45,555 nucleotides of DNA from Ignavibacteria bacterium (GTDB lineage Bacteria > Bacteroidota > Ignavibacteria > Tepidaquicellales > Tepidaquicellaceae), in assembly GCA_016783945.1 (NCBI GenBank), contig JADHVP010000012.1, forward strand, positions 1 through 45,555, written 5' to 3'. The notes beneath the pieces are model-generated. The model saw nothing but the letters and a program-made list of their open reading frames with translations. It was not told the DNA's origin and made no database searches. Shown here one piece after another: positions 18,322-28,913 of this stretch (position 1 is its first letter; each line of letters opens with the position of its first letter). The translations under genes were made by a program, and so were the position numbers.

Positions 18322-19515
18322 ATGGAGATTTGGCGTAAAAATTTATACAGTATTTGGATTGCACAGTTCTTTGCAATGGTTGGGATGAGTATGGTTGTTC
18401 CTTTCCTTCCATTCTATATTCGCGAATTAGGTGTTACGGATCCCAACGACCTGGAAAAATGGAGTGGGATTGTTTTTGCGGGTCCATTCATTCTATCATT
18501 TATACTTACTCCTGTCTGGGGTGCTCTCGGGGATCGATTTGGAAAAAAAGCAATGGTTCTTAGAGCAATATTGGGGCTTTCTATATCTCAACTTTTAGTA
18601 GGACTTGCCGGGGATGTCTATCAGCTTTTTATATTCAGAATGTTTCAAGGAGGAGTAAGCGGATTCATCGCTGCTTCATTGGCGCTCGTTACCACAAGTA
18701 CTCCAAAAGAAAAATCAGGTCACTCGATAGGAATACTTCAAACCTCAATTGCTGCTGGTTTTATTATCGGTCCCTTAATTGGTGGTTTCCTTGCTGACCT
18801 GACTTCGCACAGTAATGTATTTTTTATAACATCCTCTATGTGCTTTATGAGCGGGATATTGATTTTCTTCAATGTAAAAGAACCACCAAAAATTAAAGAC
18901 AGCAAATTTTATTCGGTTTTTGCTAACTACAAATATTCATTCTCGAATTCAAAAATCAGACTCGCCCTTATCTCGATCACCGTAATTCAGATTTCGATTG
19001 CAATGACGTTTCCAACTTTTGCACTTTTTATTGAATCATTCGAACTTGAAACGGCTTACATATCTACGATTACCGGATCACTTATTGGTATTACCGGTAT
19101 CGCCAATGTTATTGCTGCTCCATGGTGGGGTAAAAGGAATGACACAAAAGGTTTTAGAAAGAACCTTTTCGTTGCAATGGTGGGTGCTTCAATAGCTTTT
19201 GGATTTCATACATTCGCTTTAAACGTATATGAATTACTGCCTTTGCGAATATTGTTAGGTCTTTGCATAGGAGGATTAGTACCGGTATTTTATTCATACA
19301 TAAACAAACACATAACGGAAGATAGAAAAAGCGGCATTATGGGTATCGCCTCAAGCTTCACACTGCTTGGTAACCTGATCGGTCCTCTTTTATGTACACT
19401 ATTTACTTTCCAATTTAATTTAGAATATATATTTTTGGTAGCAGGTATTATCTTGTTCGTGAATGCATTTATTGTAAGATATTACATAGTCGATTTAGAA
19501 ATTAATAAACCATAG
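18322..19515 (+). CDS. MFS multidrug-type exporter
   Basis: The product has 397 residues with about 12 predicted membrane helices, the standard size for drug:proton antiporters. The motif-A loop between helices 2 and 3 reads GALGDRFGKKAMVL. A motif-C-like GILQTSIAAGFIIGPLIGG in helix 5 is typical of antiporters as opposed to symporters. RMFQGG in helix 4 also fits. The N-terminus (QFFAMVGMSMVVPFLPFYI) resembles TetA/MdtG-like members. Substrate is unknown. It diverges from the glucan phosphorylase gene across 233 bp and may be co-transcribed with the DUF971 gene 109 bp downstream. Confidence 0.85.
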   Translation: MEIWRKNLYSIWIAQFFAMVGMSMVVPFLPFYIRELGVTDPNDLEKWSGIVFAGPFILSFILTPVWGALGDRFGKKAMVLRAILGLSISQLLVGLAGDVYQLFIFRMFQGGVSGFIAASLALVTTSTPKEKSGHSIGILQTSIAAGFIIGPLIGGFLADLTSHSNVFFITSSMCFMSGILIFFNVKEPPKIKDSKFYSVFANYKYSFSNSKIRLALISITVIQISIAMTFPTFALFIESFELETAYISTITGSLIGITGIANVIAAPWWGKRNDTKGFRKNLFVAMVGASIAFGFHTFALNVYELLPLRILLGLCIGGLVPVFYSYINKHITEDRKSGIMGIASSFTLLGNLIGPLLCTLFTFQFNLEYIFLVAGIILFVNAFIVRYYIVDLEINKP

Positions 19516-19624
19516 GATATTGCTCAAATAAAAACAGAAGACAATAACATTAAATCAGATATATAAGGAAAAAGAAAAACAGAGCAGCACTCATTATTAT
19601 ACTATTAAAATTAATAAATTATAA

Positions 19625-19936
19625 ATGTCAAACCTTTATCCAACACAAATAAAAAAGACTATAGATACACTCTTAATTAAATGGAACGATGATCAATCGT
19701 CAGAGATTAGTCTGCAAAAACTCAGAGATGAATGTCCTTGTGTAAACTGCAAAGGTGAATCTGTTATGTTCGAATCATACATACCCATCAAATCTCCTTT
19801 CAAAGCGGCAGGTTTCTATGAAATAGAAAAAATCGAACAGGTGGGAAATTATGCAATACAGGTAATTTGGAAGGATGGACATAGTACAGGAATTTATTCA
19901 TGGGATGTACTACGCAAAATAATTGAGAAGAAATAA
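19625..19936 (+). CDS. DUF971 (GBBH-like N-terminal domain) protein
   Basis: The product has 103 residues. The whole protein is one DUF971 domain: LYPTQIKKTIDTLLIKWND at the start, the CPCVNC cysteine cluster near residue 38 and the closing WKDGHSTGIYSWDVLR. In eukaryotic gamma-butyrobetaine hydroxylase this domain binds zinc. Stand-alone bacterial members often sit near iron-sulphur or Mrp-type genes, but no such neighbour is seen here. It follows the MFS gene on the same strand. The domain call is secure; its function is not known. Confidence 0.9.
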   Translation: MSNLYPTQIKKTIDTLLIKWNDDQSSEISLQKLRDECPCVNCKGESVMFESYIPIKSPFKAAGFYEIEKIEQVGNYAIQVIWKDGHSTGIYSWDVLRKIIEKK

Positions 19937-20006
19937 GAGTATTTCTATATAGATACTAATTTATAAGAAAGTATGAAAGAACTTTTTATAAGCTTCATTT
20001 GACATT

Positions 20007-23000
20007 TTACTTAGTACCCACCGTTTCAATCTTTTTTTCAAAAGCTTTTTGTAAAGCTGAGTTTAAGTTTTCTATTTGAATAGGTTTGCTCAAATAATCA
20101 TTCATACCAACTTCAAAACAAGCTGCTCTGTCTTCGTTCATCGCATGAGCTGTTAACGCAATAATATATAATTCTGAATTCCTCACACCACATTCTCCAT
20201 TCCTTATTTTCCTGGTCGCATCCAATCCATCCATTACAGGCATTTGTAAATCCATAATAACTATATCGAATGTTCCGTTTTTTAATTGATTTAATAGTGC
20301 AGCACCATCATTAACAACTTCAACCGAATATCCCAATTTTTCAACAATCTTCCGTATTACTTTCTGATTAATAAGATTATCCTCAGCTAGAATTACCTTG
20401 ATATCTTTTTTTAGTATATTGGCTTTACTTATTTTTGATTTTGTTTTTGTTCTAAATATATCTTCAGCGATATACGGTTTCACTTTCACTGAAAAATAAA
20501 AAACCGATCCTTCGTTAACTTTACTTTCAACCCACATTTTACCACCCATAAGTTTGCAAAGTTTGTTACTGATAGCTAATCCCAAACCCGTTCCTCCGTA
20601 TGATCTAGATGCAGATGAGTCTACCTGGCTAAATGGTTTAAAAAGTTTACTCATTTTCGCTGCGGGAATTCCGATTCCTGTATCTTTAATTGCAAATTTT
20701 AATTCCCATTTTTTTTCTTTTTCTTTATAATGACTCCCTACTTCTACTTTTATATATCCTTTATTTGTAAACTTAATTGCATTGTTTAAAAGATTCAGTA
20801 AAATCTGTCTGATAAACGAAATCTCCCCCGTAAAGTCTTTCGGAATATTCTCTTCTATCTCGTAGTAAAGTTTTAAATCCTTTTCTTCTGATTTAAGAGC
20901 AACCATATTAAATATTTCCTCAAGATTATCTATCAGGTCAAAGTTTCGAATGTCATGTTCGATTTTACCGGATTCAATTTTGGAGTAATCCAGAATTTCA
21001 CTAATAATCTCAGTTAAGGACTGCCCGCTTGTTTGTATAGTTTCAAGAAATTCCTTTTGTTCATCATCAAGTGTTGAATTTAATAATAAGCTGCTGTATC
21101 CAATTATTGCATTAAGAGGTGTTCTTATCTCATGGCTCATAACAGCAAGAAATTCACTCTTCGCACGGTTGGCATTCTCAGCAGTTTCTTTTGCTCTAAG
21201 CAATTCTTCCTCAGCAAGTTTTCTCTCAGTTATATCTCTTTCGATTGAAATCCAATGTGTGATTACTTTTGTGTCTTGATTAATAATAGGATGGGAATCT
21301 ATTTCTATCCAGAATTCTGTTCCGTCCTTCTTATAATTAATTAATTCAACCTGGTATGGTTCTTTTGCAAGAATTTTATTCCTGATATACTCTAGTACTT
21401 TTTTGTCTGTCTTTTCACCTTGCAAAATTTTCATTGTATTATCAATAATCTCTTCTCTTGTATATCCTGTAACATGAGTAAAAGCCTCATTTACATATAT
21501 TATTTTCGGACCAAAATAATCAATGGGTTCTGTATCCGTAATTATTATTATTTCGTTTGAATTTTCGACAGCAGTATTCAGCAACCGCAGCCTTTCTTCT
21601 GCTTTCTTTCTTTCAGATATATCTGTTATTACTGCCATGATACCATTAACCTCACCTTCCGCATCATGTAGAGGTGCTGCTGCGATACTCACATCAATAA
21701 ATGTACCATCCTTTCTTGCTCTTCTTCTTTCAAGACCTGTAATTGTTTCTCCGGATAAGATCTTCTTCATTAATAAATCATAATCTTTCTCCATTTCTTT
21801 TGTTACAGAAGGTAGCGTTTTACCCATTACTTCTTTCTCTTCCCATCCAAACATTTCTTCTGCAGCTTTATTCCAAATTGACATGACTTTGCCATTTAAA
21901 TCAAGATCATATATAGCAAGAGGTGAAGACTTAATAACTGCCCGAAGAGCATCACGGGTTTTTCTTACAATGTCCTCGGCTTGCATTTTTTCCGTATTAT
22001 CAAAAGCTGTTCCAAGTACAGCCGACTCTCCTTCGAATTCGATAAGCTCAGCAGTTGTGTTCACCCACCTTTCCTCACCTGATTTTGTAATAATTTTAAA
22101 ATCTAATCCTGTAGGAACATCTTTATTTTCTTGTCTTGCCCTTGTTCTTTCTATTATTAAATCTTTGTAATCGGGATGTATAATATCTAAAAAATCCATT
22201 GACAGTAACTCATCGCTTGAATAACCTGTCATTTCTTCTGAATATTTATTTACATATATAAATTTATCCCCGCGATAAATATAAATTGCTATTAAAGCTA
22301 ATTCTGTTAGTGTACGAAATTTCTTTTCACTTTTGATGAGATTTTCTTCAGCAAGCTTTCGCTCATTAATATCTTCAAAAGCACCCTCGTAATACAGAAT
22401 TTCTCCATTAGAATCTCGAACGATTCTGGCACTCGTTGAAGCCCACATTTTATTACCGTCTTTACGATAAACTTCTATCTCAAAATCTCTAATGATTCCA
22501 AGCTTTTCCAATAAATTCTTATAATCCGTTCTCCGGTTTGAATCTATATAGATTTGATGCTCGATATCAGTTACAAAAGACATCAACTCTTCCGGGCTAT
22601 CATAACCAAGCATACGAGCAAGTGTTGGATTAACGCTTATAAATTTCCCTTCCGGAGTAGTCTGGTAAATTCCACCCACAGCATTTTGAAACATCGAACG
22701 ATATTTATTCTCTGCTTGAATTAACGCTTCCTCGGCTCTTCGTCGTTCGGAAACATCACGCAGTATAGATGTAAATAATATATTACCTTCAACCTCAATC
22801 CTGGAAATTGTCGCTTCTATTGGAAATTCTTCACCGTTTGCTCTAAGCCCGGTAACAGGTGCTGCAATATTTGCACGCCGTGAAGTTTCATGCGATTTGC
22901 TAAAATCTTTTACATGCTTCCGATGTGCAACTCTAAACTGCTCTGGAATCAAACGGTCTATCGGTTTACCAATCACTTCTTTCGATTTATATCCGAACAT

Positions 23001-24314
23001 TTCTTCAGCAGCAGGATTAAACATTAATATTCTTTGATACGAATCAATCGATACAATCGCATCCATTGCAGCATAAATAATTCCATCCAGACGCTTTTGA
23101 TTTCGCTGGAGTTCGGCTTCAACACGTTTACGACCTGTAATATCACGAACAATTGCCTGAATGTATGTGTTGCCATTCAGATCAAATGAATTCAAACTCA
23201 CTTCTGCATCAAAAAGAGTTCCATCGAGTTGTTTGTGCTTCCATTCAAAAAACTGAGGTTCTCCACTCAACGCTGCATTAATTTTTTCTAAAGCTTTTTC
23301 TTTGGAATCACGACCATCCGGCTGTTTCGGAGGTGAATAATTGTAAGGTTTCTCTCCAACAATCTCTTCTCTCTTACATCCAAACATTGTTAGAGTTTGG
23401 GAATTACAATCGATAAACTCATCTCCTGTCATTGTAAAGATTGCATCTCCCGCAGATTCAAACAGAGTTTTAAATTTCTTCTCACTTTCTTTTAATGCGT
23501 CTTCAGCTATCTTTCGTCTTGTTACATTATAATTCGTATAACATACACCTTCTATGTTCTTTTCGTTGTTATAAACAGGGTTATAAGTAAACTCAAGCCA
23601 TATTACATCTCCTTTTGAATCTTCAAATCTTATTTCCGAAGCGAACGGTTTACCTTTAAGTGCTGATCGAAAAGCTTCATCAAACTCTTTGTGATATTTT
23701 TTATCGATGTAGTCATAGACAGATGCTCCTTTCTTGAGCGGCTTTCCTTCTTCATCAATAATTGTCTCAGCGGCATACTTATTAAAAGTCTTGATCGTTT
23801 TATCCTTGTTCAGAAATACAAAAGCTTGTTTAGTAGAATCAAATATCCCTTTAAGATTTTCATCAGTGGTGATTTGTTTTTCGGTAGGTTCTTTTTGAAT
23901 TTCGATTTCCGATTCTACCGTTTCATCGCTTACCCGTTCAATGAGATCTTCATACTTCCCCTGTTTTGCAGAAACGAAAGCAGCAAGAATAAAGATTGTT
24001 AACAACAGCAGGTAGAAGTATATATTATCTGCTCCTGATATAATATCAAAAGAGTAATTATTGAAACTGTACAACAGTAAGGTTGATACAAATGAAGTTA
24101 CAACACCGGAAACTCTGTTTAAGGAAAATGAAATAAATACGACAGGAATTATAAATAACAATTCGAGGTGAATATTATCAAACATTACCAAACTAATCCA
24201 TGAAACAGAAATAAAAAGCAATAACCCTATAAATGCCTTAAAGAAAAACGACCATTCCCTGATCTTGTTCATTAGCTTTTTAATGTTAATAGATAAAAAG
24301 AAATAACAAAACAA
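20007..24314 (-). CDS. Hybrid sensor histidine kinase with seven PAS domains and receiver
   Basis: The product has 1435 residues. About four membrane helices occupy residues 20-120. Seven PAS/PAC modules follow, roughly one per 125 residues from 150 to 1040, each ending in a D(I/V)(T/S)ERK-like linker. Next come a HisKA domain ([14 protein letters not shown], phospho-acceptor His about 1061), an HATPase with NNAIKF, DTGIGIP and GGTGLGL boxes, and a C-terminal receiver (phospho-acceptor Asp about 1355 in IMDLQMP; Lys in LSKP). All catalytic residues are present. No output regulator is adjacent, so signalling is presumably passed to a separate partner. A second Met (MNKIREW, 14 codons on) is an equally good start, as neither has a Shine-Dalgarno sequence. 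Ligands are unknown. Confidence 0.92.
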   Translation of the reverse strand: MFCYFFLSINIKKLMNKIREWSFFFKAFIGLLLFISVSWISLVMFDNIHLELLFIIPVVFISFSLNRVSGVVTSFVSTLLLYSFNNYSFDIISGADNIYFYLLLLTIFILAAFVSAKQGKYEDLIERVSDETVESEIEIQKEPTEKQITTDENLKGIFDSTKQAFVFLNKDKTIKTFNKYAAETIIDEEGKPLKKGASVYDYIDKKYHKEFDEAFRSALKGKPFASEIRFEDSKGDVIWLEFTYNPVYNNEKNIEGVCYTNYNVTRRKIAEDALKESEKKFKTLFESAGDAIFTMTGDEFIDCNSQTLTMFGCKREEIVGEKPYNYSPPKQPDGRDSKEKALEKINAALSGEPQFFEWKHKQLDGTLFDAEVSLNSFDLNGNTYIQAIVRDITGRKRVEAELQRNQKRLDGIIYAAMDAIVSIDSYQRILMFNPAAEEMFGYKSKEVIGKPIDRLIPEQFRVAHRKHVKDFSKSHETSRRANIAAPVTGLRANGEEFPIEATISRIEVEGNILFTSILRDVSERRRAEEALIQAENKYRSMFQNAVGGIYQTTPEGKFISVNPTLARMLGYDSPEELMSFVTDIEHQIYIDSNRRTDYKNLLEKLGIIRDFEIEVYRKDGNKMWASTSARIVRDSNGEILYYEGAFEDINERKLAEENLIKSEKKFRTLTELALIAIYIYRGDKFIYVNKYSEEMTGYSSDELLSMDFLDIIHPDYKDLIIERTRARQENKDVPTGLDFKIITKSGEERWVNTTAELIEFEGESAVLGTAFDNTEKMQAEDIVRKTRDALRAVIKSSPLAIYDLDLNGKVMSIWNKAAEEMFGWEEKEVMGKTLPSVTKEMEKDYDLLMKKILSGETITGLERRRARKDGTFIDVSIAAAPLHDAEGEVNGIMAVITDISERKKAEERLRLLNTAVENSNEIIIITDTEPIDYFGPKIIYVNEAFTHVTGYTREEIIDNTMKILQGEKTDKKVLEYIRNKILAKEPYQVELINYKKDGTEFWIEIDSHPIINQDTKVITHWISIERDITERKLAEEELLRAKETAENANRAKSEFLAVMSHEIRTPLNAIIGYSSLLLNSTLDDEQKEFLETIQTSGQSLTEIISEILDYSKIESGKIEHDIRNFDLIDNLEEIFNMVALKSEEKDLKLYYEIEENIPKDFTGEISFIRQILLNLLNNAIKFTNKGYIKVEVGSHYKEKEKKWELKFAIKDTGIGIPAAKMSKLFKPFSQVDSSASRSYGGTGLGLAISNKLCKLMGGKMWVESKVNEGSVFYFSVKVKPYIAEDIFRTKTKSKISKANILKKDIKVILAEDNLINQKVIRKIVEKLGYSVEVVNDGAALLNQLKNGTFDIVIMDLQMPVMDGLDATRKIRNGECGVRNSELYIIALTAHAMNEDRAACFEVGMNDYLSKPIQIENLNSALQKAFEKKIETVGTK

Positions 24315-24646
24315 CTCATTAAAAGTTGCTTTAGGTTTATAATAAAAGACTCAACTTTACCCGTTGCTGTATACTGAGGAAATTAATCTCGAAGGTTTTA
24401 GAGATACTTCTAAAGCACTCCTTTGATAATTCTATAAAAGACGTTTATTTTTTTCACCATCAAAATATAATGCGAAAATTATTATAATAAAAGGAAAAGA
24501 AAACTTAAAGAAATGTTAATCCAAATGACAAATATCTTAATAAGTCGATAAAATGAACTAGATTGATGTTTATAAAATATCAACAATAATTATTTTTTAC
24601 TGTACTACATTTATATTATTAATATTTTTCTTATCATCAATCACTT
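24315..24646. other. Intergenic stretch, no gene seen
   Basis: It is very AT-rich, between the kinase start and the lipoprotein stop. No frame of useful length, no array and no convincing terminator hairpin is visible. It should include the kinase promoter. Confidence 0.5.
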
Positions 24647-25168
24647 TTATTCTGTTTCAATCTTTAACGTAGAAGTCGTGACACCGTTATAATAATTCTC
24701 AGCAGTACCAACGAGGTCATAGCTACCGTTTGTCAGTGTATAATCTGTCTGACATGTAAAAGCTGTGCTTACTTCTTTAATCAGAAAAATCGAAGATAAA
24801 ACATTGTTGTTTTCATCCGGGTACAGATTCTGAACATCGGTTTCAAGAGTTCCGTTACTGTTTTGTCCAACGCTGCCGGACACACAATGAAAAGTAAAGC
24901 TTCCGCCGAACGTAATCTTCTGAACTCCCCCATCTTCGTCTTCAGCAATCAATGTCACCTTAACTTCATTTCCTTTTTTCACTTTTATAGTTTTCGCATT
25001 TTCCGTGACCTCAGTTTCTGTGTTGTCTTCCATAAAGTGAATTTTCCATTTTAAAACAGGGGGTGTCGAATCGGAATCCGGTTTCTCTAACTTACTGCAT
25101 GCACTAAACAAAAGGCTTAAGCTTAGCAAGACCACAGTTGTTTTGATTGTTGTAAACAGTGTTTTCAT
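24647..25168 (-). CDS. Hypothetical lipoprotein, 173 aa
   Basis: The N-terminus is a lipoprotein signal peptide with lipobox LFSAC (Cys24). The mature part looks all-beta, Ig-like, with TPPVLKWKIHF at its start, an EDEDGGVQKITFGG turn and Cys residues at about 94 and 139 that could form a disulphide. It has no enzyme motif and I do not recognise the family. The DEDGG signature and strand pattern suggest an Ig-like adhesion or binding module at the outer or periplasmic membrane face. It is the last gene of a minus-strand run with the secreted protein upstream, separated by 190 bp, so co-transcription is uncertain. Confidence 0.75.
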   Translation of the reverse strand: MKTLFTTIKTTVVLLSLSLLFSACSKLEKPDSDSTPPVLKWKIHFMEDNTETEVTENAKTIKVKKGNEVKVTLIAEDEDGGVQKITFGGSFTFHCVSGSVGQNSNGTLETDVQNLYPDENNNVLSSIFLIKEVSTAFTCQTDYTLTNGSYDLVGTAENYYNGVTTSTLKIETE

Positions 25169-25358
25169 TTTGATATGAGTTTAATTAGTATTAGAATTAA
25201 TATGACAAATTTAGAAATGTATAAATTATTGCGATTAAACACTTCGCATAAATATACATATTGATATGAATTATTGATATGCTTTTTCTGTGCAAAAGGT
25301 AATTCGAGCACGCACGAAGAAGTTTCAAGAAGAAATAAATCGCCTTCAAGAAACAACT

Positions 25359-26057
25359 TTACTTCACATAACCATATTTCACTAATAAAAGGTTTTCGTC
25401 TTTTATTAATCCGATTCCCGGAGCATGTATTTTGTATTCCATTTCATTTGGATTTAGGGCAGTTGTTTCCATTACTTTTAAGCAGTCGGTGAAATTCCCG
25501 GCGGGAGTTAGCAAAGTTTCAGTCATGCTGATTATCTCCGCTCTATCCATTGCGATACCGGGTGCAATTTCCTGGTAATATCTTGCTCCGAGGAGTATCA
25601 GTCCAGGCATGATTATGCCAGCTTTGTTGTCGCCTTCGGCAATCCATGCTCCAGAATGGCTAACAATCTCACCGTCTTTATATATGTCCACCTCTTCGCC
25701 AAAGTAATATACGTAACTTGTCTGCTCACAGAATGCAAAGAAGTTTCTCGATATTTCGATAGTCTCCCCGTTGACAGATTCGTTCTCCTCTACAACTCTT
25801 GTTTCTATATCACCAATCTTTTTTGTTTCATCTAAGACAGTAATGATAAGACGTATAGTTTCAGCGTCTTCCGTTCCTTCGAGCACAAGCTGATAACCCG
25901 GTTCGAGTATGAAGTACTGATTACTGCCCGTGGTCGTGAATGTGTACCCATCTTGCATTAGCAACTCTGTGAAAGGACGTTTATCGTCTTTGTCCTGTGC
26001 AAAAGAGGTGGAGAGTAAAAAAAAGATGAAGAAGATAAGTTGTAATATTTTTTTCAT
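25359..26057 (-). CDS. Secreted conserved hypothetical protein, 232 aa
   Basis: A Sec signal peptide (MKKILQLIFFIFFLLSTSFA) precedes an all-beta mature region. Recognisable family landmarks are YFILEPGYQLVLEG, ITVLDETKKIGDIETRVV, YYFGEEVDIYKDGEIV, GIIMPG, a YYQEIAPGIAMDRAEI stretch, LLTPAGNFTDCLKV and the final YKIHAPGIGLIKDE. I associate this layout with a widespread but uncharacterised family of extracytoplasmic proteins that have a lipocalin- or barrel-like strand order. No catalytic residue is apparent. It is preceded by a short repeat element (26081-26122) that lies in its leader. Function unknown. Confidence 0.75.
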   Translation of the reverse strand: MKKILQLIFFIFFLLSTSFAQDKDDKRPFTELLMQDGYTFTTTGSNQYFILEPGYQLVLEGTEDAETIRLIITVLDETKKIGDIETRVVEENESVNGETIEISRNFFAFCEQTSYVYYFGEEVDIYKDGEIVSHSGAWIAEGDNKAGIIMPGLILLGARYYQEIAPGIAMDRAEIISMTETLLTPAGNFTDCLKVMETTALNPNEMEYKIHAPGIGLIKDENLLLVKYGYVK

Positions 26058-26080
26058 TATTGTTATATTTTATTTTGACA

Positions 26081-26122
26081 TGTCAGGTCTGCCTGTTGCA
26101 GACAGGTGAGGAACATCTGATA
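26081..26122. repeat. Short repeat element E1 downstream of the PIN-like gene
   Basis: It starts TGTCAGGTCT and ends AACATCTGATA. The same two ends occur in the same orientation at 27110-27156 on the other side of the PIN-like gene. Its middle holds TCTGCCTGTTGCAGACAGG (26088-26106), a 19-bp palindromic unit that recurs at 38368-38386. Confidence 0.7.
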
Positions 26123-26127
26123 CAACA

Positions 26128-27087
26128 TTAAAAATAATTCTTTAAATCGTTAACATCATTTAATACTGCTGTATTATACTTCTCATCTAATTTTTCTTGC
26201 TTAAGATTATGACACCAAGACCTTTCAGTTATAACAATGTCACAATATGGAACTGCTGTAGATAAAAATTCCATATCATATATATCATTACGATGAATTT
26301 TGCTACCTCTATCTCTTGCAAGAAGAATTTTTGCAAATACTTCTATAGAAGGGATGCTATTCAAAAAACCGATTATAGTATCTTTATTATTCAAGAATTT
26401 ATCAGTAAAAACTTTTGAATCAATTTTTAAACTTTCTAATTGAGTCATTAATCCTGGCAGTAATGGTCCCGATAAAATGTCACTAACAACATGCTTATAT
26501 GCTTCTTCTTTGGAAAGACTTTTAATTTTTAATCTTTCTGCTTCAAAAAGACTTACCATTGATTCGTCTTCTGCTGTCATTTCTTTACTAATGTTTTCAG
26601 GTATCGCTACTTTTATAAAAGTAATAAAAGATTTTTCATCGAGTTGTTTACCTATAATTTCTTTTTCTAAATCTTTGAATTTTTCGGGTAGTGTGAGCTG
26701 AGACTTAAAAAATGAAAGTATTCCTTTCTGTTCGATAATATTTCTATTAATATCAATTTTATCATTTGAATTATTTTCATTCTCTAGAATAGAATTATAT
26801 ATTTCATTTTCTCTAATATTAAAGAAAGGGAGAATTGTGAAATTCTTAGTGAGCATATAAATGAACTTTGATAATCGTTCCTTTTTTCCTGCATCCGTTA
26901 CTTTTGCAGTCTCAACAACATGAAGCAATGACAATGGAACAATAACTTTACCTTCATCAATATTCTTGCATACTAATTCTAAAGTATCTTGAAATTTTTC
27001 ACCATCAGCTCTTTTATTAAAAGCTTTGGCTAAATCTATTAATTTATTTTGATCAAAATAAATTCTCTTTGGATTATTTATAGACAT
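26128..27087 (-). CDS. PIN-like domain protein next to a GmrSD-type enzyme
   Basis: The product has 319 residues and no signal peptide. The N-terminus RIYFDQNKLIDLA places an Asp (D12) at the end of the first strand. VIVPLSLLHVVETAK adds Glu59. The C-terminal part HRNDIYDMEFLSTAVPYCDIVITER supplies D268, D271, D283 and E288 before a final helix. This acidic set and order fit the metal-dependent PIN nuclease fold, split by a long helical insertion (about residues 90-245). It lies 107 bp downstream of the DUF262/DUF1524 gene on the same strand. A role as effector or toxin in a defence module is inferred. The PIN assignment rests on motif order only and could be wrong. Confidence 0.5.
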   Translation of the reverse strand: MSINNPKRIYFDQNKLIDLAKAFNKRADGEKFQDTLELVCKNIDEGKVIVPLSLLHVVETAKVTDAGKKERLSKFIYMLTKNFTILPFFNIRENEIYNSILENENNSNDKIDINRNIIEQKGILSFFKSQLTLPEKFKDLEKEIIGKQLDEKSFITFIKVAIPENISKEMTAEDESMVSLFEAERLKIKSLSKEEAYKHVVSDILSGPLLPGLMTQLESLKIDSKVFTDKFLNNKDTIIGFLNSIPSIEVFAKILLARDRGSKIHRNDIYDMEFLSTAVPYCDIVITERSWCHNLKQEKLDEKYNTAVLNDVNDLKNYF

Positions 27088-27109
27088 AATAATAAATATT
27101 TTTTTATTG

Positions 27110-27156
27110 TGTCAGGTCTTTTAACCTGAGGCATTTCAGATAAAGAACATCTGGTA
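27110..27156. repeat. Short repeat element E2 upstream of the PIN-like gene
   Basis: It starts TGTCAGGTCT and ends AACATCTGGTA, matching E1 at both ends, but its middle differs. The middle includes a small hairpin, TCAGGT / ACCTGA with a 6-nt loop. It lies between the GmrSD-type stop and the PIN-like start. Confidence 0.7.
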
Positions 27157-27194
27157 AATCTTAAAATAATTAAAATGTGTTGTCCTATTCACAA

Positions 27195-28913
27195 TTATTT
27201 TAATTTCCATATTTTAGCAATTATTCTAGCTAAATCTTCACCTCTTTTTTCTATTGATACTTTATCCCATTTTTTAATATCGAGTATTTTATTAGTCATT
27301 ACCATTTCTGTTTTCTTAGATGTATACAATTTCATTTTTTCATCATATAGTAGATTACTTGCTGCAATATTTGGTTTTTTCTCTAACAAGGTAAGGTTGC
27401 CTATCTTATTTTTATATTTTTCATGTTCTGCTTTTGTCATATTCGCATATTTAAGCCATTTTTTTCCCAGTTCCCCTAATCTTTGAGGCATAATGTGTTC
27501 AATATGTACAAGATATCTATCTTGAACCTTTCTCCCCCCTCTACCATAATGACTTTCTTCTATTTGCGATAGTATATATCGGGTTCTATTATTTGTTTTA
27601 AATTTTGCTTTTTTAATCTCATTTATGAAGGTATTATCATCAGGCATATATTTTGAGTTTTTAAGGTATTTTATAATATATTCTAGTGGATTATCTTTTT
27701 TAAATGCATTCTGTGCTAAATGATTAAATATCGTATCATGTTCCGAAGTACTCCATCCACAAATACTTCTTCTTAATAACAAGATATTAATTATCTCTAT
27801 AATTTTAATAATCTGTTCTGAATCTTTAATCTCATTTTTTAATTCATTAAATACTCTCAAAAGTAGTGTAAATCCAACGTCACCGATGGTACTCAACTCC
27901 TTCAGTTTTTCATTAACTCTTTCATTCATTGTAATGTTGAAATTATCTATTTTTTTATAATACATTTTATTATACAGTGAAGAAGCTTTTTCTATATCAT
28001 GTAATAGTTCTTCTATGTTGCTATTTTTATCGATTATTTTCTTAAAGTGTTCATTATATAATTTATTACTAGTAACTTTTTCGTTTACTGGAAACTTCTT
28101 TGATGACATTAAGTATTGTCTAAAGAATCTAACATCAAGAATACCATCAAGATTCTTGATAATATCTGACCATAACCTTTTTACCACCTTGGTTCCAATA
28201 AGTCCTTTCTCAAAACATACTCTAAATAAGTGGTTCTTGATCAAATCAGTAGGGGTTAGAGCTAAACCACGATTATTCAATATTTCAAACAATCTGTAAG
28301 CACCCGAATCCTCTTCAAATGTTATGGATGCGTAGCGAACATTGTATAATAACTTTCGATGAAATTCATCTATTTGCAAATCATCCGAACTTTCCAATTT
28401 TTTATAAAAAAAGACATAAGCGTCCTTAATTAAAACATTGTCAACATATTCTATGTTTGACTCAACTAATTTAGAATAACTATCATGGTCTAAATTTCCT
28501 AATTCTAATTTTAAATCGACTTTTTCATTATTAACTGAGTCAAATAGCCATAAATATTGATCAATCTTTTTAATTTTATTATCAAGTTCCTTATGGTTCT
28601 TAACATCAGTTTTTTTCTTTTCCTCATAAAAATCTCTTAAAGCACATAACATAATAAAAATTGTAGTTACTCTTTGTTGCCCGTCAACAATTTCAAATTT
28701 ATTTGTTCTTCCTTGACTTGCAGTTTCTCCAACAAAAGTTAAAGTACCCAAAAAATGATCTTCATCTTTTTTTAAGTCGTTTATATCTTTCCAAATATCT
28801 CTCCAATGTTTCTCCTTCCAACTATATCTCCTCTGATATTCTGGAACTAATATTTTTTCTTGTTTTGTTAGAAATTGCAAAATACTCCCATCATCTGTGT
28901 CTCTAATTTTCAT
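27195..28913 (-). CDS. GmrSD-type DUF262/DUF1524 restriction-like protein
   Basis: The product has 572 residues. The DUF262 domain (ParB/Srx-like) has VPEYQRRYSWK (about 23-33) and the diagnostic DGQQR motif (77-81), used for nucleotide binding and hydrolysis in GmrS and SspE. A helical middle follows (RLFEILNNRGLALTPTDLIKN is typical, near residue 205). The C-terminal DUF1524 domain carries an HNH-type HIEHIMPQ (470-477), IGNLTLL (504-510) and the N...SN...K tail. It is thus a single-chain version of the two-part type IV enzyme GmrSD, which cuts modified phage DNA. Both active-site sets look intact. No modification genes are adjacent. A 21-codon frame ends overlapping its start. Confidence 0.88.
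   Translation of the reverse strand: MKIRDTDDGSILQFLTKQEKILVPEYQRRYSWKEKHWRDIWKDINDLKKDEDHFLGTLTFVGETASQGRTNKFEIVDGQQRVTTIFIMLCALRDFYEEKKKTDVKNHKELDNKIKKIDQYLWLFDSVNNEKVDLKLELGNLDHDSYSKLVESNIEYVDNVLIKDAYVFFYKKLESSDDLQIDEFHRKLLYNVRYASITFEEDSGAYRLFEILNNRGLALTPTDLIKNHLFRVCFEKGLIGTKVVKRLWSDIIKNLDGILDVRFFRQYLMSSKKFPVNEKVTSNKLYNEHFKKIIDKNSNIEELLHDIEKASSLYNKMYYKKIDNFNITMNERVNEKLKELSTIGDVGFTLLLRVFNELKNEIKDSEQIIKIIEIINILLLRRSICGWSTSEHDTIFNHLAQNAFKKDNPLEYIIKYLKNSKYMPDDNTFINEIKKAKFKTNNRTRYILSQIEESHYGRGGRKVQDRYLVHIEHIMPQRLGELGKKWLKYANMTKAEHEKYKNKIGNLTLLEKKPNIAASNLLYDEKMKLYTSKKTEMVMTNKILDIKKWDKVSIEKRGEDLARIIAKIWKLK

Noticed and set aside
25165-25356. Minus-strand frame of 63 codons between the lipoprotein and the secreted protein
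   Set aside because: No ribosome binding site, no recognisable domain, and a composition expected from AT-rich spacer.
26081-27156. E1/E2 elements as integron attC sites
   Set aside because: They lack the RYYYAAC and GTTRRRY core sites and no integrase is present.
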